Of a stretch of DNA of 5,656 nucleotides, positions 1-5,498 are shown piece by piece. Under the pieces are notes generated by a model. That model made no database searches and was not told the origin of the DNA. It saw only the letters and a program-made list of their open reading frames with translations. The translations under genes and the position numbers were made by a program. Numbering within the stretch: the first letter of the stretch is position 1; each line of letters starts with the position of its first letter. Source of the stretch: Lachnospiraceae bacterium UBA4348 (GTDB taxonomy: Bacteria > Bacillota > Clostridia > Lachnospirales > Lachnospiraceae); NCBI GenBank assembly GCA_002394165.1, contig DGTA01000072.1, positions 1 to 5,656 on the forward strand. The letters are read 5' to 3'.

Positions 1-95
1 TCGCGCAGCGGTACATAAGGCTCGGGCTTCGCCCTCGCCAAGTACCGGCGCTGCGGCCACGTCCCCTTGGGAACAGGGTGTCGTATTTTATTCAT
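1..95 (-). CDS. Unrecognised open frame, N-terminal part only (cut by window edge)
   Basis: An ATG at 95-93 opens a frame with no stop through 31 codons to the window edge. The protein begins MNKIRHPVPKGTWPQRRYL and goes on with a basic, proline-rich stretch. A Shine-Dalgarno TTTGAGG (104-110) sits 8 bases before the ATG, which is the main reason to believe this start. I do not recognise the family, and no transposase motif (such as HUH) is visible in so short a piece. It lies directly after a pair of REP-like repeats and a large foldback. A small transposase or a protein tied to these repeats is therefore conceivable, but this is inference only. The same bases also form a strong hairpin (5-54), so the region could instead be a structured RNA that is open by chance. 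The frame is the next one after the GH5 gene on the same strand. Confidence 0.4.
   Translation of the reverse strand, partial: MNKIRHPVPKGTWPQRRYLARAKPEPYVPLR
5..54. other. Strong hairpin inside the left-edge open frame
   Basis: GCAGCGGTAC (5-14) pairs with GTACCGGCGCTGC (42-54) with a three-base bulge. Inside it, GGC (19-21) pairs with GCC (37-39), and GGGC (24-27) pairs with GCCC (31-34) around a TTC loop. No run of T follows on either strand, so it is not an intrinsic terminator. It falls within the first codons of the open frame that starts at 95 and could slow translation or be part of a structured RNA. Confidence 0.5.
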
Positions 96-104
96 ACCGT
101 AAAC

Positions 105-156
105 CTCAAAGGACTGCCTCTGTGTCATCAGTCGCTGACGCAGAACCGTCTTTGAG
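105..156 (-). promoter_or_regulatory. Hairpin overlapping the Shine-Dalgarno of the left-edge open frame
   Basis: CTCAAAG (105-111) is the exact reverse complement of CTTTGAG (150-156). Further in, TCTGTGTCA (119-127) faces TGACGCAGA (136-144) with one imperfect pair. On the minus-strand transcript the outer stem takes up CUUUGAG, which holds most of the Shine-Dalgarno placed 8 bases before the ATG at 95. When folded it would hide the ribosome site. IS200 is known to use a 5' hairpin that hides the transposase ribosome site. The resemblance is structural, and no function has been shown here. Confidence 0.45.
109..150. repeat. REP-like palindromic repeat, left copy
   Basis: This 42-base copy begins AAGGACTGCCTCTGTGTCA and ends GCTGACGCAGAACCGTC. 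It aligns along its full length with 381-422 in the same orientation, with small gaps and roughly 80 percent identity by eye. Its core is a hairpin of TCTGTGTCA and TGACGCAGA around an 8-base loop. Read on the minus strand it contains GACGGTTCTG, a motif I associate from memory with REP-like repeats in Clostridia. The family assignment is therefore tentative, but the repeat itself is plain. Confidence 0.7.
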
Positions 157-167
157 AAGAGGAATAG

Positions 168-365
168 TGACAACAAAGAACAGCTTCAAAAGGATCTTCA
201 GCTTAGGCAGCCGCTGCAGAAAATGCGAGCATAGCTGACGCATTCGGAGCATTGTCTGAGCGTTCCTCAGAACGCGAGTTTGCGCAGAATGCGTCTGATA
301 GGCGGCGCAGCATTTTCAATAGCGGCAACTGGCTGAAGATCCTTTGAAGCTGTCTTTTGTTGTTA
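168..365. repeat. Large nested foldback (imperfect palindrome of about 198 bases)
   Basis: This gene-free stretch folds back on itself almost from end to end around a loop at 266-269. Paired blocks, from outside in: 171-202 with 332-362 (near-perfect, one bulged A and a two-base mismatch); GCCGCT 210-215 with AGCGGC 321-326; GAAAATGC 219-226 with GCATTTTC 310-317; GACGCATTC 237-245 with GAATGCGTC 287-295; and GCGTTC 260-265 with GAACGC 270-275 around the CTCA loop. The blocks are collinear and separated by short unpaired pieces, the pattern of a miniature foldback transposable element or a long structured RNA. It is too large for an intrinsic terminator and has no clean T-run, though it could stop transcription leaving the GH5 gene. 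No open frame within it is convincing. It sits between two direct copies of a REP-like repeat. Confidence 0.8.
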
Positions 366-380
366 GTATGATACTTCACT

Positions 381-422
381 AAGGACTGTCCCTCTGTCAG
401 CGGCCGCTGACACAGAACCGCC
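381..422. repeat. REP-like palindromic repeat, right copy, with an 18-base perfect palindrome
   Basis: This is the second copy of the 109-150 repeat, beginning AAGGACTGTCCCTCTGTCA and ending GCTGACACAGAACCGCC. It contains TGTCAGCGGCCGCTGACA (395-412), an 18-base sequence equal to its own reverse complement, which would form a cruciform or hairpin. On the minus strand it lies 20 bases past the GH5 stop. It is thus the first structure in the GH5 transcript's 3' end, but no T-run follows, so intrinsic termination is doubtful. Confidence 0.72.
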
Positions 423-423
423 C

Positions 424-439
424 CTGTCAGACTGTCAGA
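424..439. repeat. Short tandem repeat, two copies of CTGTCAGA
   Basis: CTGTCAGA occurs twice head to tail just after the right REP-like copy and before the GH5 stop codon. The CTGTCAG core also occurs inside the palindrome at 394-400, so this may be a degenerate edge of the repeat element. Confidence 0.5.
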
Positions 440-441
440 AA

Positions 442-1470
442 TTATAAAAGCTTCAGCACTTCTTCCCTTACACTGTCCATATGGGCATCCGCCAGGCCGA
501 AGTCCATCTCCTTATAGGACCAGGCCGCCCGGCCGATCCCATACTGCTCAAAGGCAGCGCTGATCATCTTGTACCAGGCCAATGCGTCCTCCGGATCGGC
601 CAGGTCGATCACGCCGTACTCACCGCAGTAGAGGCTGGTTCCACGCTCTTTCGCCACCTGCGCCGCCCTCTCGAAGAACCACAGGAAGTAGTTCTCATCA
701 AGATGGCCGTCTGCCGGGAAATGGCCTGCGCCTTTGAAGTGACCGGGCACATTTGCTTCGTGAGCCGCCTGCAGTTCTGCGTAGGTGGCATCTTTGCTGA
801 TGCGGAAATCGCGGTCCATCGTATCGATCCAGTAGGCACCCTGGTGAGTGAATACCGTAGGATCGTAGCAGTGGAAATTGTAGATGACGTTCTCATCCAC
901 CGGTATAGCCAGGTCCGGGATCGCCTCCACGCTGTTGTAGTGGTATCCGCCGATCAGGATGTGGATCGTGGGAGCGATCTGCCGGATCCTGCGGATGCAG
1001 TTCGTCGAGATCTCATTCCATTTTTCTCCGTAAGACCTGTCCGTTATCTCGTTGAGCAGCTCAAAAGAGACCCGGTCCTCATACTTCCCGTATCTTCTCG
1101 CGAACTCCTCCCAGAGGCGGTAGAAGCGTTCCTGATAGTCTTCCCGGTCAAAGAATCCCTCCTCTTTCTCCCCTGCATCGAAGGAATATCCGAAGGTCTT
1201 GTGAAGGTCAAGAAGCAGGTTGAGCCCGTATTTTCCGCACCATTCCACCGCGCAGTCAATATAGGCGAAGCCGTCTTCCTTATAGTTTCCCTCATTATCC
1301 TCCACAAGCTCGTAATCGATGGGCAGGCGGATGTGATCCAGACCCCAGTCCCTTATCACGGCGATATCGCTCTCACGGATGAATGATTCGTAGCGCTCTT
1401 TCGTGTGATCACACTGGGAGAGCCATCCTCCCAGATTGATGCCGTGCATGTATCCCTGCCATTTGGCCAT
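442..1470 (-). CDS. Glycoside hydrolase family 5 enzyme (cellulase/mannanase type), apparently cytoplasmic
   Basis: A 342-residue retaining beta-glycosidase of family GH5, expected to cleave beta-1,4-linked glucan, mannan or related oligosaccharides. The N-terminus carries the typical GINLGGWLS strand (10-18), followed by IRLP with Arg48 and LLLDLHK with His90. The proposed acid/base is Glu141 in LLNEI (138-142), and the nucleophile is Glu284 in YCGEYGV (281-287). His200 and the FTHQGAYW segment (207-214) line the substrate cleft as in related cellulases. The protein is one catalytic domain of normal length. It has no signal peptide, carbohydrate-binding module or anchor, so it likely acts in the cytoplasm on imported oligosaccharides. 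The start at 1470 is set by AAGGAG six bases upstream; a longer frame back to 1644 would run into the YdcF gene and adds nothing GH5-like. It is the last gene of the unit, 56 bases after the YdcF gene. Family is secure; substrate is not. Confidence 0.92.
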   Translation of the reverse strand: MAKWQGYMHGINLGGWLSQCDHTKERYESFIRESDIAVIRDWGLDHIRLPIDYELVEDNEGNYKEDGFAYIDCAVEWCGKYGLNLLLDLHKTFGYSFDAGEKEEGFFDREDYQERFYRLWEEFARRYGKYEDRVSFELLNEITDRSYGEKWNEISTNCIRRIRQIAPTIHILIGGYHYNSVEAIPDLAIPVDENVIYNFHCYDPTVFTHQGAYWIDTMDRDFRISKDATYAELQAAHEANVPGHFKGAGHFPADGHLDENYFLWFFERAAQVAKERGTSLYCGEYGVIDLADPEDALAWYKMISAAFEQYGIGRAAWSYKEMDFGLADAHMDSVREEVLKLL

Positions 1471-1476
1471 GATAAT

Positions 1477-1482
1477 CTCCTT
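1477..1482 (-). promoter_or_regulatory. Ribosome binding site that fixes the GH5 start
   Basis: AAGGAG on the minus strand lies six bases before the ATG at 1470. It supports the 342-residue GH5 product over the 400-residue extension. Confidence 0.85.
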
Positions 1483-1526
1483 CCTGTCTTGCCGCGCCGC
1501 ATCCGGCGCCTTAATTAAAATGGTCC

Positions 1527-2774
1527 CTATATGATCAGACCCGTATGGATCCGATAAAGCAGCATGATCATGATCCCGAAAGCCGTCATGACCGCAGCGG
1601 CGGCAATATGCACCTTCACATTCTGCCAGCAGATGGCCATGCATTCCCTGAAATACAGGCTGATCCTGTCATACCACGGGCAGGCGCAGCCGATCCCTTC
1701 CGCGTCCATTCCCGCCTCTCTGGCGATGATGCCGCTGCGGAAGATATGGAAACCTGAGGTTGCAAAAGCGGTCTTTGCCGGTCCGCCCTCTCGCTCCTCG
1801 ATCAGCCGTTTGGAATAAAGGAGGTTCTCCACGGTATTTCTGGACGTTTCCTCCCGGATGATCTCCTCCGTGCGCTCACCTGCACCGGCCAGATAACGCA
1901 CCATGCTCTCCGCCTCCGTGACAGCTTCGTCCTTTCCCTGACCGCCGGAGACGACCAGGCAGGTATCCAGTTCCTGTTCACGCCGCTTGTCCCGGTAAGA
2001 GAGCGCCGCGCGGATCCGCTTTTCGAGATTGGTCCCGACCGAAGAATCTTTTTTCAGCCCGCAGCCGAGGATGATCACATATTTCGCGTCGAAGCACGGC
2101 TCAAAACACATGGCCGCTGCGATGCAGATGAAGGCAGCCAGCAGCATGCATACGCCGTAGATGAACAGAGCTGTGAACAGATAAGTCACCCTGGCGGGCA
2201 CATTGATAAAGATCCCGAACCTGGTACCGTATCTGGCCATGAACAGGCCCAGGATATGGGCGCCGCCCAGAATGATTCCTCCAAAGAGCGTCAGGAAGAT
2301 GGCCCTCTTAAATCCGGACAGGATCAGCATGATCAGGCTCGTGAGCACGAGCAGGCCGATAAAAAGCGCGGTCACGGGAAGCAGGCTGCGCATGTAGACG
2401 CCGTTTGCCTCCAGAACACCCTTGACAGCCTGATACATGGTGTAGCTGTCCCGATGGCGGATAAGATGTACATACTGGACCAGGACAGCCGCCGTCTGGC
2501 CCGAAAGGAACAGACCCGTTCCCAGCCAGGCCGCTTTCCTCCCGTCGAAAAAGTCATCCCGGCGGACCGGAAAGAAATTCATGAAACAGGCCAGGGAGAA
2601 GAGAACGCCCGCCGCGCCGGCGATCAGCAGGATCTTGCTGTATCCGCGAAACTGCAGGAGCACCGGATCCATCGCAAAACCAGGCCGGAAAGTCCATACC
2701 AGCGCGAACAGATCCATGGCCGCTCCGAGCAGGATCGCCAGGAGCGGCAGTTTTTTGATTTCGGAATTATTCAT
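1527..2774 (-). CDS. Polytopic membrane protein with YdcF/DUF218 (ElyC/SanA) domain
   Basis: A 415-residue membrane protein of unknown precise function. About six hydrophobic segments lie at roughly 9-28, 47-68, 81-103, 128-153, 157-180 and 196-222. A soluble DUF218 domain (about 231-385) follows, then a last hydrophobic segment (388-407). The DUF218 domain shows VIILGCGL (233-240), VVSGGQGKDEA (274-284), EETSRNTVEN (308-317) and ATSGFHIFRS (338-347), the usual order of conserved blocks in YdcF/SanA/ElyC proteins. That family has been tied to envelope integrity and peptidoglycan or lipid-carrier metabolism, but its reaction is not settled. I prefer the ATG at 2774, after GAGGGTGG upstream. 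A GTG at 2786 would add four residues but leaves no room for a ribosome site. The gene starts 24 bases after the mutase stop and is probably cotranscribed with it. Family is certain, role is not. Confidence 0.88.
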   Translation of the reverse strand: MNNSEIKKLPLLAILLGAAMDLFALVWTFRPGFAMDPVLLQFRGYSKILLIAGAAGVLFSLACFMNFFPVRRDDFFDGRKAAWLGTGLFLSGQTAAVLVQYVHLIRHRDSYTMYQAVKGVLEANGVYMRSLLPVTALFIGLLVLTSLIMLILSGFKRAIFLTLFGGIILGGAHILGLFMARYGTRFGIFINVPARVTYLFTALFIYGVCMLLAAFICIAAAMCFEPCFDAKYVIILGCGLKKDSSVGTNLEKRIRAALSYRDKRREQELDTCLVVSGGQGKDEAVTEAESMVRYLAGAGERTEEIIREETSRNTVENLLYSKRLIEEREGGPAKTAFATSGFHIFRSGIIAREAGMDAEGIGCACPWYDRISLYFRECMAICWQNVKVHIAAAAVMTAFGIMIMLLYRIHTGLII

Positions 2775-2798
2775 GAAGCCAACCACCCTCAGTCACAT

Positions 2799-4484
2799 TT
2801 ATTCGTCGATCATCGCGCCGACAGCCGCTTTCATATCCTCGACCCGTTTGGCCGAAACAGCCTTGTCGTCGGAGACCGCATAATAGTAGAATTTGATCTT
2901 CGGCTCAGTGCCGCTGGGCCTTGCACAGAACCAGCTGCCGTCCGTCATGATGAACTTGAGCACATTCGAAGCCGGGATATCTTCATACCCGTTCACATAG
3001 TCGACCGTCTCCTTCACCGTAAACGGTCCGAATGTCTGCGGCTTCTCGTCGCGAAGTTTCGTCATCAGCGCCTTGATCTTCTCGGCGCCTGCCTGTCCCT
3101 TGAGCACGATGGAGACCTGGTCTTCCGCAAAGTATCCGTACTTCCGGTACAGCTCCTCTAGCGCGTCGCCGATGGACATGTTTTTCTTTTTATAGTAGGC
3201 AGCGATCTCGGCGATCAGCATGCCCGCCGCGATGCCGTCCTTGTCACGGACCGGCTCGCCCGGAGCGCAGCCGATACTCTCCTCATAACCGAAGAAATAG
3301 TCATACCCGAGCTTTTCGGTCCTGGGGATCACGCCGCAGATGTTCTTGAAGCCGGTCAGCGCCTCGAAGACGCGGATCCCGTAATCCTCACAGATCACGC
3401 GGCCCATGTTTCCCGTGACGATGGATTTGATCATGGCACTCTTCTCGGCAAGCTGCCCGTGCTCCTTCAGCGCCGCCGCCTTGTAGGCGATCAGCAGGGC
3501 CCCGGTCTGGTTCCCGTTGAGCGGGATAAATCCGCCTTTGCCGTCGGCGATCTCGATCGCCATGCGGTCAGCGTCCGGATCCGTCGCGATCAGGACTTCA
3601 GCCCCAATCTTACTGCCCAGCTCTTCAGCCAGGGCAAAGGCACGATGGTCTTCCGGATTGGGATAACCGACAGTCGTAAACTCCGGATCGGGATCCTTCT
3701 GCTCCGGAACGATCTCAAAATTACTGAACCCCATCTCTTTGGCAAGGATCGACATGGGAATGCTTCCGGCTCCGTTAAGCGGAGTGTAAACGACCGCCAC
3801 CGATCTGTCCAGTTCCTCGTCCGGGCGCAGGGAAAGGCTCTTGACATAGTCCAGATAGCTTCTGTCCATGTCCTCCCCAAGCATATGGATCAGGCCCTTT
3901 TCCACCGCTTCCTCAAGCGGCATCTTCTTAAACTCGTCGAACAGGTCGAGAGCCATGATCTCGCGGGTCATCCCATCGGACACCTCGCCGGAGATCTGGG
4001 CCCCGTCATCCCAGTACACCTTGTAGCCGTTGTACTCCTTCGGATTATGGCTGGCCGTCATGTTGATGCCGGACACAGTATGAAGCTTCCTGATCGTATA
4101 GGAAAGCTCCGGCGTGGGGCGCAGGGACGGGAAAAGATATGCTCTGATGCCGTTTCCGGCCAGGATCATCGCCACCAGCTCCGAGAACTCCTGTGAATGA
4201 TACCGGCAGTCATAGGCGATCACCACTCCCCTGTCGGGATCCTGACCCGATGCCAGGATATAATTGGCGATGCCCTGGGTCGCGCGGCCCACCGTCAGCA
4301 CGTTCATCCGGTTCGTGCCGGCGCCGCAGATGCCCCTCAGGCCGGCTGTCCCGAACTCAATGTCCTGATAAAAACGGTCGGTGATCTGCGCCTCATCGCC
4401 TTCGATCTGCTTCAGTTCCTCATATAAAGGATCCTGCGGATCCAGTTTTTCAAGCCAGTAACGATATGCCTGCTCTGCATTCAT
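2799..4484 (-). CDS. pgcA: Phospho-sugar mutase, alpha-phosphoglucomutase type
   Basis: A 561-residue cytoplasmic enzyme that interconverts glucose 1-phosphate and glucose 6-phosphate (possibly other hexose phosphates) through a phosphoserine and a bisphosphate intermediate. All four domains of the alpha-D-phosphohexomutase superfamily are present. These show FGTAGLRG (44-51), the active-site loop TASHNPKEYNGYK (143-155) with catalytic Ser145, the metal loop DPDADR (302-307), the sugar-specificity loop GYEES (399-403), RDKDG (413-417) and the phosphate-binding RPSGTEPKIKFY (522-533). The length and TASHNPKEYNGYK loop match the PGM2/PgcA branch of Firmicutes, not the shorter GlmM. The ATG at 4484 has AGGGAGG nine bases upstream and a likely promoter behind it. 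It is the first gene of the unit. The family is clear; glucose over mannose preference is inferred, so the symbol is by likeness to Bacillus PgcA. Confidence 0.95.
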   Translation of the reverse strand: MNAEQAYRYWLEKLDPQDPLYEELKQIEGDEAQITDRFYQDIEFGTAGLRGICGAGTNRMNVLTVGRATQGIANYILASGQDPDRGVVIAYDCRYHSQEFSELVAMILAGNGIRAYLFPSLRPTPELSYTIRKLHTVSGINMTASHNPKEYNGYKVYWDDGAQISGEVSDGMTREIMALDLFDEFKKMPLEEAVEKGLIHMLGEDMDRSYLDYVKSLSLRPDEELDRSVAVVYTPLNGAGSIPMSILAKEMGFSNFEIVPEQKDPDPEFTTVGYPNPEDHRAFALAEELGSKIGAEVLIATDPDADRMAIEIADGKGGFIPLNGNQTGALLIAYKAAALKEHGQLAEKSAMIKSIVTGNMGRVICEDYGIRVFEALTGFKNICGVIPRTEKLGYDYFFGYEESIGCAPGEPVRDKDGIAAGMLIAEIAAYYKKKNMSIGDALEELYRKYGYFAEDQVSIVLKGQAGAEKIKALMTKLRDEKPQTFGPFTVKETVDYVNGYEDIPASNVLKFIMTDGSWFCARPSGTEPKIKFYYYAVSDDKAVSAKRVEDMKAAVGAMIDE

Positions 4485-4493
4485 TGCAATTAT

Positions 4494-4500
4494 CCTCCCT
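4494..4500 (-). promoter_or_regulatory. Ribosome binding site of the phosphoglucomutase gene
   Basis: AGGGAGG on the minus strand, nine bases before the ATG at 4484, is a near-ideal Shine-Dalgarno and supports this start. Confidence 0.85.
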
Positions 4501-4540
4501 TATCAAAACTAAGTTCTAACAGGTAAAAATCACTGGTAAC

Positions 4541-4569
4541 AGCATACCACACGAAGCCATTTTCGTAAA
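4541..4569 (-). promoter_or_regulatory. Probable sigma-A promoter of the phosphoglucomutase unit
   Basis: On the minus strand, TTTACG (4564-4569) and TATGCT (4541-4546) are 17 bases apart. A TG one base before the -10 makes it an extended -10 element. Each hexamer matches consensus at four of six positions. Transcription would start near 4534, giving a leader of about 50 bases. It lies just past the upstream terminator, where a fresh promoter is expected. Confidence 0.6.
4551..4566. promoter_or_regulatory. Small inverted repeat in the promoter spacer, possible operator
   Basis: ACGAA (4551-4555) and TTCGT (4562-4566) form an inverted repeat with a six-base centre, lying between the -35 and -10 of the phosphoglucomutase promoter. 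A repressor site there would block the polymerase. The arms are short and chance is a fair alternative. Confidence 0.25.
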
Positions 4570-4592
4570 CGAGGCGGGCCTTCCCGGACACC

Positions 4593-4627
4593 AAAAAAAC
4601 GGCTGCAGCCGTAAAACCGCAGCCGTT
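4593..4627 (-). terminator. Intrinsic terminator after the amidohydrolase gene
   Basis: On the minus strand a nine-base perfect stem, AACGGCTGC (4627-4619) with GCAGCCGTT (4606-4598), encloses a 12-base loop. A run of seven T (4599-4593) starts in the last bases of the stem. It begins about 20 bases past the amidohydrolase stop and separates that unit from the phosphoglucomutase unit. The opposite strand has no T-run, so it acts one way. ACGGCTGCAGCCGT (4599-4612) is itself a perfect palindrome and offers an alternative fold. Confidence 0.88.
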
Positions 4628-4646
4628 ATGAATACCCCCCTGTTTA

Positions 4647-5498
4647 TCACGGTTCCAATGAAAAGAGCCGCGCGGCATTTTCTCCTAAAACAGCCTTCTT
4701 TTCTTCTTCTGTCAGCGGAAGGTTCCTGATGAATGACAGCGCCTGTGCCTGGTCCGACCAGGGACTGTCCGTCCCGAACAGGATCCTTTCGGCGCCGAAG
4801 ATGCGGATCATCTTTACCATCTCTTCGGCGGAGAGCATTTTTGTCTCCTCCTGCGACCAGAAGCCGTCATCCGCCCGGTCAAAAGCCGGTGCCGAGAAAG
4901 CCGTGTCCAGATACACCCCGGTATCGGCCAGCAGCCGCGGCACCTCGTCCCAGTTTCTCCATCCGCCCATATGGGCGAGCACAAACTTGAACGTCCCGAT
5001 CTCCTCGGTCACGTGCCGGCACATGGCCGGTGAACAGTGAATTCCTTCCACGCCGATATCGATCCCGGCATGCGTCACGACCACCAGGCCGAGGGCGGCG
5101 GCCCGGTCGATGATCCGCAGGAAGCGGATGTCATCGATGTCCGTCTGCTGATAGACCGGATGAAGCTTGATCCCCCGAAGTCCAAGCTCCCGGATCCTGC
5201 CCAGTTCCTCATGCCATCCCTCAAGATCGGGATGGATGCATCCCAGCGAAAAGATCCCATGCTGCCGGTATTTTTCATTGAGCCTGGCCGACCGGTCGTT
5301 GACCTTGATCACCTGGCCGGGCGCTGTCGCTACCGGAAGAACGATCCCCAGATCGATCCCGGCTCTTTTCTGCGAAGCGAGGAGGCTTTCCTCCGTCGCT
5401 TCGGTCCAGGCCCGGATGTGGGCGGCCTCCGCCAGTTTTGCGACGGCCGCAGCAGCGATCTTTTCAGGAAATATATGCGTATGCGCGTCTATGATCAT
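4647..5498 (-). CDS. Metal-dependent amidohydrolase, COG2159 / amidohydrolase-2 TIM barrel
   Basis: A 283-residue cytoplasmic hydrolase or decarboxylase-like enzyme of the amidohydrolase superfamily, of usual length. It opens with MIIDAHTHIF, whose His6 and His8 form the HxH metal site. GIKLHP (109-114), VTHAGID with His143, LAHMGGW with His176 and FGTDSPW with Asp244 follow at the expected barrel strands, and the C-terminus has the common LGENAARLF (271-279). The single His, His, Asp set and absence of an obvious carboxylated lysine suggest one metal ion. Members act on varied substrates, including ring carboxylates and amides, and the sequence does not say which. The ATG overlaps the stop of the upstream symporter gene as ATGA. 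No good ribosome site lies at the usual distance, so translation is probably coupled to the symporter. A terminator follows. The pairing suggests that the enzyme acts on what the symporter imports. Confidence 0.9.
   Translation of the reverse strand: MIIDAHTHIFPEKIAAAAVAKLAEAAHIRAWTEATEESLLASQKRAGIDLGIVLPVATAPGQVIKVNDRSARLNEKYRQHGIFSLGCIHPDLEGWHEELGRIRELGLRGIKLHPVYQQTDIDDIRFLRIIDRAAALGLVVVTHAGIDIGVEGIHCSPAMCRHVTEEIGTFKFVLAHMGGWRNWDEVPRLLADTGVYLDTAFSAPAFDRADDGFWSQEETKMLSAEEMVKMIRIFGAERILFGTDSPWSDQAQALSFIRNLPLTEEEKKAVLGENAARLFSLEP

Noticed and set aside
361..390. Promoter with -10 TATCAT on the minus strand upstream of the foldback
   Set aside because: No acceptable -35 is found at normal spacing, and the hexamer is part of a small palindrome (AGTATCATACT), so the support is too weak to list.
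109..422. CRISPR array
   Set aside because: There are only two imperfect repeat copies, spaced 230 bases apart with a foldback between them, and no regular short spacers.
481..1386. 301-codon open frame on the plus strand
   Set aside because: It lies wholly antisense to the GH5 gene, has no family features and no ribosome site. It is a by-product of the GC-rich codon use on the other strand.
1490..1512. Hairpin GCGCC/GGCGC between the YdcF and GH5 genes as a terminator
   Set aside because: The stem is five bases, no T-run follows on the minus strand, and the GH5 gene begins soon after, so readthrough is more likely.
1471..1644. N-terminal extension of the GH5 gene by 58 codons
   Set aside because: It overlaps the 3' end of the YdcF gene, is unlike any GH5 N-terminus, and the good ribosome site lies before the ATG at 1470.
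2256..3161. 301-codon open frame on the plus strand across the YdcF and mutase genes
   Set aside because: It is antisense to two well-supported genes and its composition is rich in His, Arg and Gln without any domain pattern.
3459..4196. 245-codon open frame on the plus strand
   Set aside because: It is antisense to the conserved core of the phosphoglucomutase and shows no motif of its own.
4490..4678. 62-codon minus-strand open frame between the amidohydrolase and the mutase
   Set aside because: It overlaps the end of the amidohydrolase gene and runs through the terminator hairpin and the mutase promoter, so it is a chance frame.
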